64,000 nucleotides of DNA from Zygnema cylindricum (taxonomy: Eukaryota; Streptophyta; Zygnematophyceae; Zygnematales; Zygnemataceae). Position numbers and translations under genes: made by a program. Under the pieces are notes generated by a model. It did not search any database and had not been told where the DNA came from. It saw only the letters and a list, made by a program, of their open reading frames with translations. This document shows, in pieces, positions 46,430 to 57,599 of this stretch; position 1 is the stretch's first letter, and every line of letters begins with the position of its first letter. The DNA is taken from contig JBBHKE010001403.1 of the NCBI GenBank assembly GCA_037447655.1, forward strand, positions 1 to 64,000, read 5' to 3'.

Positions 46430-48125
46430 TGTAACAGGGTTACAGAGTTGGTTACTTAGTAGTTAGCAACTAGGCTGCTATGGTTGCGATGTCAGAGCAG
46501 CGCAGCTGCGATTCCAGACCATCGCAACATAACACTATAGCAGCTTAGCAGCAGAGCTACTTAGTGGCGTAGCAACATAGCAGCGCAGCAGAGCAACGCA
46601 GCTTAGCAGCATAGCAACGCCACAGAATGTAGATAGAACGGTATTGTTCTAAAAGATATTTGGGGGATTTGTCTCGGTTGACCGTGAAGGTCCGCGTGTA
46701 TGTTGATATTTGAGTATTTTATAGGTCTGTATTAGGATAGAAAAAGAGTTGAGGCGGTCTGCCTCTAACTCCCCTTTCCAAGCCCCCACACTTGTTGTAG
46801 TCACTGAAGGCTGGATAGGGAGCTAGAGCCATGGCTGCCTAGGCTCTCTAGAGAAGACAGGGGGTAAATTAGGTAGACTTACCAAAAGTTAGTTGACGGA
46901 CCCAAGAATTGATCCTGGTACCTACCGTCCGTCAATCCGCATTAGCCGTTAGCTCTAGCCGTTATGTCTATAACACATATTACGATATATAGGGTTTGAC
47001 AAATATATAAATCGTTATATGAAGATTAATCCGTTTAACGGCTAATAGATACTTAGTACATAGATACAGTTTAATTTAGTACGAAGTACGGTATGCGGGC
47101 AGAACGGATACCGCGCATTTGTTTCGATAGCGAAACAAATACCGCGCGTCGAATTTCAGCGGCTAGGATTATAGCCGGTTTTGATCGGACGGCCACGATA
47201 GGCGCCGCGATCACGAAAAAGGCATTTTTTGGCGTTTTACGGTCTTTGCCACGTTAGATGACACGTGGCGTGATAACATTGGACTACGAGAATCCCGGAG
47301 ATTACAGGAACTAATCCTGATTTGACACGTGTCGATATTTTGGCCATGTCGTAAAATGGCCGTACAGAAAGTACACCGGCACCTGTACTTTTCTGTACGA
47401 CACAGTAATTTGATTGGTGCCGTACTTCAGTAGATAGAATTTTAGAGAGGGTATAGGACTTAGAAAATTTTGGGTAGGCAGTTGCCTCTCCCAGAGAGCA
47501 CTCTGTATAAATGGCAAACTTTGGCCAGCCATAACCATCAATTTACTTGACCATTTTCAGTGATTCTTTTTGTTGCGGACTCAGGGGAGTCCAGGCTACA
47601 CAGGGGTGTAGTCGGTCAGAGTTTTTGTCTGCCAGGGTGGCTGTATTTCTAAGGGAAAGTCAAAGTGGGTGAATGTGTCCAAATCTCATATTCTAACTTT
47701 GCATTCTGTGGTGGAACTGAGCACACAGGAAGTGTTATTTCACAGGGGTGAATCTATATTGGGGTTCTGACTCTAAAGGGGTCAGTCACTTGGGTTTATA
47801 TTAACTTGGAGTCGGCACTATCTAGATAAGCTTCTTTTGGATCTACATACCCTGAGGGCCAATGGAGGTCTCAGAGTTTCAGTGTACAGTTGTACAGTAC
47901 TAGGTTGACTAGCGGCTAGCTAGTTTAAATAGTCAGGTAGGCTTAGTGGATAGGACACTCTTCGAGTAGACCTACGCAGCGAGCGCAACTTTGTACTCTC
48001 TTCTAAGTAATAGAGCGCAACTTTGTTTGTTAGTGCTGTGTGCTCCTACTATTGCTACAGGAAGATCCTTGGTGTTTTCCACTGTGCATTGTGGCGTGTT
48101 GTGGTTTGCTATTGTCCCTTTTACA
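46430..48125 (+). repeat. 5' LTR of the chromovirus (interrupted)
   Basis: Runs from TGTAACAGGG to CCCTTTTACA. Without the 1,186-bp insertion plus target duplication it is about 510 bp and aligns end to end with the 3' LTR. It contains many GCAGC/AGCAGCATAGCA units. Confidence 0.9.
46701..47881. mobile_element. Solo LTR of another retrotransposon nested in the 5' LTR
   Basis: A 1,181-bp insertion absent from the 3' LTR. It starts TG (TGTTGATA), ends CA (GAGTTTCA) and is flanked by an exact 5-bp duplication GTGTA (46696-46700 and 47882-47886). It encodes nothing and contains a TATA box (TATAAAT, 47506-47512) near the expected U3/R border. TG...CA ends plus a 5-bp duplication indicate a solo LTR; its own family is not identified. 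Confidence 0.85.
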
Positions 48126-48126
48126 C

Positions 48127-48138
48127 TGGTATCGGAAC
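48127..48138 (+). promoter_or_regulatory. Primer-binding site, initiator-tRNA-Met-like
   Basis: TGGTATCGGAAC starts one base after the 5' LTR. It resembles the common initiator methionine tRNA primer site, with two differences. Confidence 0.75.
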
Positions 48139-48159
48139 TATTTCCCGTGACTCGACAGC

Positions 48160-51100
48160 ATGGACGAACACGGCGTATCCACAACAGAAATGTTAGCGCA
48201 AGTTCTCAGGGAGTTCGAAAGCGTTAGATTACAGAACGCGCAGCTGAGTAACACCGTCGCAGCCTTGGAGTCTCGTCTTGGAGAGCGTCCTCATGGAGGC
48301 ATAGAGAGAGATTTCAGGAGACCTAAACTAAGACTTCCCGACGAGTTTGACCCTGCAAGACACAAGAACCTTGACACATGGCTATTCTCTGTTGCGAACT
48401 ATCTCGAGAATTTTCCTAGCCTATTGGATCGTGAGAAGATTCACTGTGCGGGTGGTCTTCTTAAAGGGGCAGCGGGGGCATGGTGGAGGACAATGGTGGA
48501 GAATGATGAGATACCGACCGTTTGGGCTCTCTTCATTCAACTCCTCCGTGACGCTTGGCAACTCGTCAACATGGTGAAGGCGGCAAGAGATAATATCGCA
48601 GTGTTGAAGCAACGAACCTCAGTGTTGGAGTTTACGCAGCGGTTCTTGGAGTGCAAAGTTCAAATACCTACGATGACGGTTGATGAAGCCGTGGATCACT
48701 TCGTGAAGGGGCTTACATCATCTATTCGTAGGGATGTGGAACTGTGGCTTGCTTGGGAAAGTACGATTCCTAGTCTCTCGGCAATCATCCAATTTGCTGA
48801 GCGGACCGATTCGGTCAACTTCAACCTCCGTAGACCTTATCATTACGGGTCGAGCAGCGGCGGAGGAAGCCTACGAAACGATGGTCCAAACCCCATGGAG
48901 CTCGAAGCAATTGACGAGGATAAGGAAGTGGTCAACGTCCTACGGAAAAAGAAGAAACCTACCAAGACCAAGACCAATGACTTATCCCCCGAGGAGCTTC
49001 AGCGGAGGAGGCAAAATGGCCTATGCTTCCAGTGCGGTTCCCCAGATCATATGGCTCGAGAATGTCCAAAACGAAAAGGTCCCAAAAAGGGAAAACTTAA
49101 CGTTATGAGGTTAGCTGGAGAAGGAGGAGACCCTTTGATATTTTGGGGTCAAATCGGAGTGAACGCAACTAACTTCATGGTTGACTCCGGGGCATCGGGG
49201 AACTTCATCAACGAGGTGACGGTGAAAAAGTTGAAACTTCCTCTCGTAGTGTTAAAGGATCATCAGTCGGTACAATTGGCCGACGGAAGTTCCTTATCGA
49301 TTACTCATTGTACTCCGAGGTTACGCATCGGAATTGGGAAATTTTGATAGTATGACAAGCTTCATGTATTACCTCTTGGGGACTATGAAGTAATTCTGGG
49401 GAAACCGTGGCTGCAAAAATGGAATCCGACGATCGATTGGCGAAGTGGCGATATGAGAGTGAAGAAAGGTGAAGAAGAGTTTGAGGTAAAAGCAGGAGCG
49501 GCTGGTAAGAGAGCGAAAGAGGGACGTCTACTTTCGGCCTTACAGCTTAAGAGGGCACTCAACAAAGGGGAAACGATTGGTATGGCGGTCGTCTAGCCAA
49601 TGGAAGAGGCGAAGGAGGAGATCCCGGAAGAATGGAAGAAGAAGAAGTACCCCGACTTCGCCTAAAAAGAAAGTGACGACACTGGAAAGACTTCCGAAGA
49701 GGCCCCAGAAGTCGTGACAAAGCTTCTCCAGGAGTACGCATATGTATTTCCCCCGAAGCTCCCCGAAGGACTACCTCCGAAGCGCGAAGTAGACCATAAG
49801 ATAGAGCTTGTTTCCGGAGCGGTACCCCCGGCTAATTGGATGTACAAGATGAGTTACACTGAGTTGGACGAACTCAAAAAGCAACTCGCGGAGTTAGTCG
49901 AAGGCGGAGCAATCGAACCGAGCAAGTCACCGTATGGAGCCCCCGTTCTCTTCGTAAACAAGAAAGATGGAGGTTTCCGTATGTGTATAGACTACCGAGC
50001 GCTAAACAAACTAACGGAGAAGAATGCGCACCCTTTACCGAGGATAGACTAATTATTGGATCGACTTCGAGGTGCTAAATATTTTTCGAAGATAAACTTA
50101 CGGAGCGGCTACCACCAGATTAGAATTGCCGAGGATGATGTGGAAAAGACGGCGTTTAGAACTCGGTATGGTCATTTCCAGTATCGGGTAATGCCATTTG
50201 GGTTGACTAACGCACCGGCAACTTTTATGCATTTAATGAATTCCATCTTTCGGCAATATCTGGACGCGTTTGTAATCGTCTTCCTAGACGACATCTTGGT
50301 GTATAGCCAAACGTGGGATGATCATATAAAGCATCTACGGACGGTCCTACAAGCCCTTCGAGAAAATAAGTTGTACGCAAAGAGAAGCAAATGTGACTTC
50401 TTGAAGGAGAAAATTGATTTTCTGGGCCATGTGGTGAGTCTGGACGGAATCGCTGTGGTTTCGAACAAAACGAGGGCGGTAAAGGAGTGGCCGCAGCCGA
50501 CGAATATTACGGAGTTATGGAGCCTTCTAGGATTATGCTCCTACTATTGACGTTTTGTCGAGGGTTTCGCAAAAATCGCTGCACCGCTCATAGAGTTGCT
50601 CAAGGATGACGTGCCCTATGATTAGAAATCTGAGGAAGGGGCAGCCTTTGACACACTAAAGGAGCGGTTGGTTACCTCCCTTGTGTTAGTTGTTCCCGAC
50701 CCGAACTTACCTTGGACGATAATCACCGACGCCAGCGATACGGCTATTGGGGCGATCCTTATGCAAGATCAAGGAAAAGGTCTTCAACCCATTGCCTACG
50801 ACAGTCGAAAACTAAAGTCAGCGGAGCTTAACTGGGCCACCCATGAGAAGGAGACAATCGCTATCATCAAGGCGTTGGAGGTTTGGAAGTGTTACGTTTA
50901 GGGGAAGCGGATCACGGTTATCACGGATCACCACGCCCTACAATACCTACAAACACAGCCGAAGTTGTCCAAGAAACAAGTGTGATGGATGACGTTTCTT
51001 TAGACATTCGGACCGGAACTGGTCATCGAGTATAAACCGGGCAAGACGAACCCAGCGGATGCGCTGTCGAGAAGACATGGAGTCGCTGCGCCAGTAGCGG

Positions 51101-52728
51101 AGCAACAACCGCAAGCATCGCAGTATGTAAACGTAAGCTCTGTGAAGGAGAACACCGCAACGTCAACCGCAGCGCAAGATCCGAAACTCAACGCAGTCAC
51201 CAGTACGATGCAAGTGGACGAACAGTGGTTAAGTAGGATAAAAGCCGCTTACGGCCACGATGACACACTGAAGGAACTCAGTAAACAGAAGGTACTAATT
51301 CGAACCGCCAATGGAATGTGGCGGTACAGACCGAGTAAAACGACACGACTTTATGTTCCGACAAATACTGAGTTACGTCACGCGATTCTTAAACTGAGCC
51401 ACGACGAGCCGCTCAGTGGACACTTTGGGCGGGATAAAACAATCGCGCGTGTCGCTGAGGCGTATTATTGGCCGAACATGACTCGCGACATTGCGGAATA
51501 TGTCCGGACGTGTGACTCTTGAAATAGGAACAAATCGGATTCAGGGCAACAAGGCCTGTTACAACCCCTTCCCATACCATCTGTTCCTTGGGAGGCGATT
51601 TCGATGGATTTCATTGTAGCCCTTCCGCTTACTAAGGAGGGCTATAACTCAATCTTCGTTGTCGTGGATTATTTGACGAAAATGGCCCATTTCCTACCCA
51701 CGTCCACCACAGCCACAACACGAGATATCGCGGACTTATTCTTTCGAGAGATATTCCGCCATCACGGACTTCCGAAGAGGATCGTCAGCGACCGCGATCG
51801 CAAATTTGTGAGCCACTTTTGACGAAATCTATTTGCACTGTGTGGCACGCAATTGGCCAGGTCCACAGCTTACCACCCTCAAAATGATGGTCAGACTGAA
51901 AGGGTGAATCAAACTCTGGAGGAAGCGTTGCGGGCTTATGTCTCGATGCACCAAACGGATTGGGTGGACCATTTAACAGCGATTGAGGTGGCGTACAAAA
52001 GTGCGGTGCACTCGTCTACGAATGCTACACCATTCTCCCTAAATGGACGACAGTCTACTCTTCCCCAAAACTTATTGGTAGCGGATTGCCATACGCCAAC
52101 AGCTCGGGATTTTGCCAAAACGCTACAAGGAAACCTAGAAAAGGCGGCCAAGGCGCTCCAGTTAGGAAAGGATCGCCAAAAGTCGTAGGCCGACGCTCAC
52201 CAGAAGGACGCCGTCTTTAGAGTGGGGGAAAGGGTTCGCCTTAATATGGCAAACCTCTCCTTGTCAGGTGCCCTCTCTAAGAAGTTGGCACCGAAATTCA
52301 CGCGCCCATTCACAGTTCTCTCACGTGTGGGCGAAGTGGCTTATAAGTTGGATATTTCGAAAGACTAGCATATCCATAATGTCTTCCATGTTTCACTAAT
52401 TAAACCATTCCGCGACCATGATTCGATGTTTCCTAATCGACGACAGAATACTCCTTTACCACCCGTTCGGGGTACCTCGGACGAGTATGAGGTGGAAGAG
52501 ATCCTTCAGTTGCGCCACTCTAAGAATTCCACCTCCAGCCAATATTTGGTGCGTTGGAAGGGCTACGGTGCTGAGGATGACTCTTGGGTGGACGAGCAGG
52601 ATATGCATTCCCCAAAGTTGCTGCGCCTGTTTCAGCAGAATGAGGACCCTCAACTTCGCCGGAGGGGCAATCGGAGCGATTGCAATAAAGGAACGAATCG
52701 TAGTGTCGCAACCATCGCAATTATATAG
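48160..52728 (+). pseudogene. gag-pol polyprotein of the chromovirus: one frame, 14 internal stops
   Basis: 1,522 codons in a single frame with no frameshift. Gag has a coiled N-terminus, a capsid-like region (48300-48900) and a zinc knuckle CFQCGSPDHMARECP near 49027. Then come protease DSGASGNFI (about 49180), RT (about 49800-50480, with FLDDILVYS), RNase H (TDASDTAIGAIL near 50719), integrase with an HHCC finger and D, D, E core (51380-51970), and a C-terminal chromodomain (YEVEEILQLR ... YLVRWKGYGAEDDSW). In-frame stops: 49345, 49348, 49594, 49663, 50050, 50548, 50623, 50899, 50983, 51001, 51520, 51820, 52186, 52366. The first 395 codons (gag plus the start of protease) have none. The RT motif A aspartate is replaced by Asn (50095-50097), and one zinc-finger Cys of the integrase is a stop. 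The element cannot make an active polyprotein. Confidence 0.93.
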
Positions 52729-53119
52729 GGGACGCGGCAAAGAAACGCAGCGGCAATGTTACCGCACCGCAGCGCAGCCACCGCAGCGCAACATGGTCGT
52801 GGTGCCGTCGGATGAACGCAGCACCACCGCTGCGCTGACAGGAAAGCGCAACGGCGCAATTGTGTTTCACCACGTTGGTAACAACTAACCCTTGGTTTCG
52901 CCGCAGCAACGCAGTCTTATAAATGTTGGAGGCAGCAATACCCTCGCACGCTGCGACGCTTCGCAGAATCCAAAAGTGAAACCCTCAACCCTTGTTGATA
53001 AAGTCGCCATCCGCCCTCGCGACCAACCGAGTCTAGGCAGCCTAGAGATTGCTTCTCTCCGCGCGGTTAGTTTGACTTCACTTTTGGAATTACCAGAATT
53101 GTCTTGTACAACAGTGTCT
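52729..53119 (+). other. Spacer between gag-pol and the 3' ORF
   Basis: GCAGC-rich (CGCAGCGGC, CCGCAGCGCAG), like part of the LTR. A TATA-like TTATAAAT lies at about 52917, some 200 bp before the 3' ORF. It might hold a splice acceptor or an internal promoter; neither can be shown here. Confidence 0.4.
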
Positions 53120-54400
53120 ATGGCGTCATCGTCCTCTCCACCATCGAAAAAGAGGAGGCTTGTACGACTGGGGCAAGGAGATGTGACCCGTCCTGAGAGA
53201 TTATAAATGGCGGCGCATGCCATGGTAAAGGCAGACTAGAGAAGAGAGGTAGAGGCGGAGCCGGAACCAGAAGAAATCGCCAGTAGCGAGGCAGGGCCGG
53301 TAGAAACCAGTGGAGGGGAGGGGTCGGAAAACTCACAGGACCACGAATACACCCTAACTCGGGAAGGGGATCAGGAATATAAGGAGGATCATGAGCTCTC
53401 GGAGGCGGGGGAACCAAAAAGAGAACCAACGCCTCCGCCAATTGAGGAGCGCACCTCGGATCTGGAGGTGATGAGAGAGCCCAACAAGGAGAGTACCGCA
53501 GACGAGAAGTCCTCCAAAAGCGCGGAAAAGAAAGCGGAAGGACAATACCCTAGTGGAGACGAGGTGTTTCTCCTTCGAGAAAACCAAAGGGAGACGGCCG
53601 AGGAGAGTGAACAGGGGGAGGAAATTCTCGATTACCTCTTCCCACTTCTTGCGGACACACAGCATCCGGATCTCGTCTTCAGCTTCGCGAAGCGCTTGTA
53701 TTGGGATCCCAAGGAGTGGCCCGAGGAGTGGCGTACGGAAAAACCTGGGGACCCTATCTTTATCCTCGCCAGGATACCGTCACACCCGGCCTGGAATTTT
53801 ATGAGAACAAAGGACCTCGGGAACAACCACAAGGGTTATGTGCAGCTAAACCCCCATGTCCTACCGTTTGTGGAAGTAGTTGAGGATAACTACCGGTACA
53901 AGGTGGATGTTCCCGGGTTACTTTGCCGTTATCACCCGTGGGATGTTCGCCTCCATAACATCATTGCTCGGGTAGAGGTCACCCCCAAAGTACGGGCACT
54001 CAAGCTGGTCAAAAAGAACGCTCTGCAACGAGCCCGAACTGCTAGAAAACATGCGTCCTTCAAGCTAAGGAAGGTACCTAGGTGGGAACCGGTTTAAGAG
54101 GAGGCGGAAGAGGCACAACAACTTGCAGAACCCGAATCGCCCCAAATTCCGGCACCTGAGGAGCCTGCACTGGCGGCTATTCCGCCGCAACCCGAGGATC
54201 CTAAGGCTGTACCAGAAGAGGGGGAGGACCAAGTGCGACATCGAATCATTCAGAAACGTTTGGCAGCGGCAGACCATCATATTGCGTTGTTGGAGACCCG
54301 ATGTGAGCAGCTCCAAAACCAACTCGACACCCTGCGACAGGAATTCCAGGAGTACCGCGAAGAGACGTACGGTATACTCCGGCAGTTGCAGTTTCCCTAA
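53120..54400 (+). pseudogene. Additional 3' ORF of the chromovirus, three in-frame stops
   Basis: 426 codons in one frame ending just before the 3' LTR. The start MASSSSPPSKKRRL carries a nuclear-localisation-like basic cluster. A Glu/Pro-rich acidic stretch follows, then a central region (EILDYLFPLLADTQHP, KRLYWDPKEWPEEWR, YRYKVDVPGLLCRYHPWDVR), a basic segment and a C-terminal coiled coil (ALLETRCEQLQNQLDTLRQE). Stops are at 53204 (TAA), 53237 (TAG) and 54095 (TAA). I recognise no known domain. It is an extra gene between pol and the LTR, as some plant and fungal LTR elements carry; its function is unknown. Confidence 0.75.
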
Positions 54401-54444
54401 GACAGAAGATTCAGCGGGACGCTGAAGCCCTAGTGGGAGGCACT

Positions 54445-54958
54445 ATAACAGGGTTACAAATTTGGGTACTTAGTAGTTACCAACTAGGCTGCTATGGTTG
54501 CGATATCAGGGCAACGCAACTGCGATTCCAGACTAGACCAGCACAACATAGCAGTATAGCAACTTAGCAGCATAGTTACTTAGTGGCGTAGCAGCATAGC
54601 AGCGCAGCAGAGCAACGCAGCTTAGCAGTATAGCAACGCCGCGGAATGTAGATAGAACGGTATTGTTCTAGAAGATATTTCGGGGATTTGTCTCGGTTGA
54701 CCGTGAAGGTCCACGTGTACAGTTGTACAGTACTAGGTTGACTAGCAGCTAGCTAGTTTAAATAGTCAGGTAGGCTTAGTGGATAGGACACTCTTCGAAT
54801 AGACCTATGTAGCGAGCGCAACCTTGTACTCTCTTCCAAGTAATAAAGCGCAACTTTATCTGTCAGTGCTGTGTGCTCCTACTATTCCTAAGGGAAGATC
54901 CTTGGTGTTTTCCGCTGTGCATTGTGGCGTGTTGTGGCGCGCTTTTGTCCCTTTTACA
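54445..54958 (+). repeat. 3' LTR of the chromovirus
   Basis: 514 bp, from TATAACAGGG (the expected TG is TA) to CCCTTTTACA, without the nested insertion. A short purine stretch (GTGGGAGG) lies just upstream as the likely polypurine tract. Confidence 0.9.
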
Positions 54959-56347
54959 CAATGTTTCAGTATCAGAAAATTAGAAGTAAAAGCAGAAATG
55001 GACCTAAAAATTGTTTTTACTATAATGATTTAAGACATACCTTCAAGGTATGTTTATTGTATAAAAGTGCATGTGTTAGAGGAATTTTTAGAGATGGATG
55101 GGACAACAACAGAGTTCTACCCTCAACAAGGAGGGAACCAAGTGCTTTCATGAGTGAGGGACAAGCCTCACCTAATGACAAAAAACCCACACCTTCGGTC
55201 GACAAATTCGTTTACTTGCCGATTGTTTATAATTTTCGGAATATGGTGAAAGAGGAAGGAAAGGGAAGGTTTGCTGCCACAGAAAATGGAGTAAAGGAAG
55301 AAGTAACAGAAAGGATTTGATTATTGTCAATGTTTCAGATGACAGATTGGTGAGTGACAAAAACTTACATAAGGAAGAGGTTATTGAAGTAAGGGAAGTT
55401 GAAGGAAGTGAGGGGCACAGGGAAGTGGAAGTGGAAAGGACTGAAAAAATTATTGTCACCGAAGATAGTGTGGAGAAAGAAGAGAGTGAAAAAGACTCGG
55501 TTGTTGTAAGTTTTTCTTGTGATAGATTGATGGGTGAAAATGACTTACGAGGGGATGAGATTCTTGAAGAAATGGGAGTAAAAGAAATTGAAGTACACTT
55601 AAAATTGGATGCAAAATATTCTTTAGATATAGAACATACTGAACTGAAAACGAAACTGAAAGAAAGACCGAGAGAAGATGATAAGAAAATTAGAGTAAGG
55701 GAGGAGAATGATAAGAGAGAAAATGGTGGATTGGCACAAAATGGGAAAACACAAATAGAAAATAGAAAGAGAATAGTGACATTGAAGTGCAATAAAATAA
55801 AAATGAAAAACTTTAGGATAATAACTCTACAGGGGAGTGGTAAAATTCAGAAAAAAACCAAAAGTTAGTGAGAAGGATCTTACTTTATAGAAGTAATAGA
55901 GAGGCAACATATAGAAAAAGCACAAAGTCTATGAGGAGATCAGAATGTAGTTAGAAAACAAAAAGAAGATACAGATTACGGAAGATCAACTGGAGAAGAA
56001 ACCAGCTCCAAAGGCGACAACACAAAAGACAGGAAAAGGATATTTTTGAGGTGGAAAAACCTACACCCTCAATGGGAAATATCATTGTTTAAACGGAAGA
56101 AAAATTGTAGTGGATGAAATTCTGACAAAAGATTAGATCTGCTACTATATGTATGCTTAAAACTAACACATCCAAAACTTAGGATGAGTGTTGTTTTTGT
56201 AAAGTTTTGGATGTTTAGTAGTGGAGGTTGTGAGAGGGAATTTCCGAACATATAATTTTTTCTAAGTCCTTACTTCAGAATGTACCTAAATTACAGCTGA
56301 CAGCTCTGTAGACTTAGTGCAGTACTGAGTCTAAAGCTTTAGGGGAG
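54959..56347 (+). pseudogene. Ty1/copia-like internal remnant with damaged gag zinc knuckle
   Basis: Directly after the chromovirus LTR a basic segment leads to CFYYNDLRHTFKVC (from 55012). This fits a CCHC zinc knuckle except that the second Cys is Tyr (TAT). The frame runs to 55320. A second frame at 55317-55868 is acidic and has two diverged internal repeats built on DRLV/DRLM followed by Leu and Glu-Glu. The segment ends in a polypurine run AGGGGAG (56341-56347) and an LTR-like start. No pol domain is present, so this is a decayed or non-autonomous element. Confidence 0.55.
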
Positions 56348-57023
56348 TGTTGTGATTAGAAAGCTTTAGTACTCAGTAAATGGGTCAGTGAGAGAGGGAT
56401 TAGTACTTAGAATATTTTTTAGTATAAACACTTTAGTACTGACCCCTAATAGTCTTACAGTAGTATAAGGATAAAAGAGTGTACTGTACTTCTACAAAGA
56501 CACACGTCGGCATATGAGGACTTTGCAGGTATTTTGGAATGGCGCCGACACTCACATACACGTGTCGAATATCGAACGAGCAAATTCGCAGAATCGGACG
56601 GACGAAGTTTGGACAGGACATCCGGAAAATGTACTGTACGAAATCAGTATGGAACGTTGATTCGAATTGTGTCGACGGACGCGATTCACGCGGGACCACA
56701 AGTGACGAAACATGCCGTACGCACTCAGGTGCTTCGTACCGCACAGCAACAGTCGGCTGGACTTATATGAACTATGCTAAAATACACGACAAAAAATGAA
56801 CGGTGGATACGAATCGAGTCGACGGACTCGATTCGAAATGGGACCACATTGGGATAAGTGCTTTGGACGCGTGTCGTCCACGGCGAAGATTTACTTTACA
56901 TCTAACGACGATCTGCAAATTCGGAGCTGACTTGTGCGGACGCTTGGACGGATTAGCAAATTGCCGACTAAGCGAGTGACACAATTTATGTACGGCTCCT
57001 ATTTGTAAATATCTGAAACAACA
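56348..57023 (+). repeat. Probable copia-type 3' LTR
   Basis: Begins TGTTGTGATTAG immediately after the polypurine run and ends CAACA at 57019-57023, so its ends are the inverted pentamers TGTTG/CAACA typical of copia LTRs. No second copy occurs in the window. Inside, two related segments (near 56646 and 56798) share GTCGACGGAC and GGGACCACA. Confidence 0.55.
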
Positions 57024-57599
57024 TTAATTTGTATGTAGTGAATTACTTTTTAGTGTGGCAATTGTGAAGTTAGATAAAAGTCATAATTAGGGTTTGGACG
57101 TACCTCCGGTACAGTAGATGTACCGTTGACTTACATTGTCTTTATTTGAGTACAGTAATTATTTATACGTGTAGCTATTTTATTAGTTTAGGGCTCAGTA
57201 GATAAGTTTGTGTAGGACTTAGTTTATTTTATTATCACAGCTTAGTTTTATCAAAGTAATGACAGACTGTTTTTTCTGCATCTTTGACCTGTTAGTGTGA
57301 TCACTCTGATTGACATTTTGATGTGAAACTTTGTGTAGATGTTATATGATCTAGAAACTATATTTGTTTGTAGTTTCAGCCTATATTGTTGTTTCTATAG
57401 AATTCAGTGAGAAGTCTACCTGGTTAGTTTGATAAGCTGTCAGATGTTTTTGGTAAACTCTGCAACTCATATCTTTTGAATTCCTTAGTATATTTGGCTG
57501 TAACTTTCGGGGATTACATTGTATACAATACAATACATGCTCGTAAAGTTTTAGTTGTTTGTGTTCATTGTGGGGGAATCTGTGCTGTCTGAAACACAG
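57024..57599. other. AT-rich intergenic stretch
   Basis: No gene or clear repeat recognised. A telo-box-like TTAGGGTTTG lies near 57088. Confidence 0.4.

Larger units (their letters stand above)
46430..54958 (+). mobile_element. Ty3/gypsy chromovirus, near full length, inactivated
   Basis: Two LTRs flank a primer-binding site, one gag-pol frame and an extra 3' ORF. The domain order protease, RT, RNase H, integrase, chromodomain defines a Ty3/gypsy chromovirus. The LTRs differ by roughly 7-8% by eye, mostly transitions. I find no matching target-site duplication: the 5' flank ends GATAT and the 3' flank starts CAATG. That fits either rearrangement or insertion into the neighbouring retroelement followed by loss. 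The 5' LTR holds a separate insertion. Confidence 0.93.

Noticed and set aside
46430-54958. Reading the internal stops of gag-pol as programmed readthrough or codon reassignment
   Set aside because: Host genes in the window use all three stops normally, and a catalytic RT residue is also lost, so decay is the simpler explanation.
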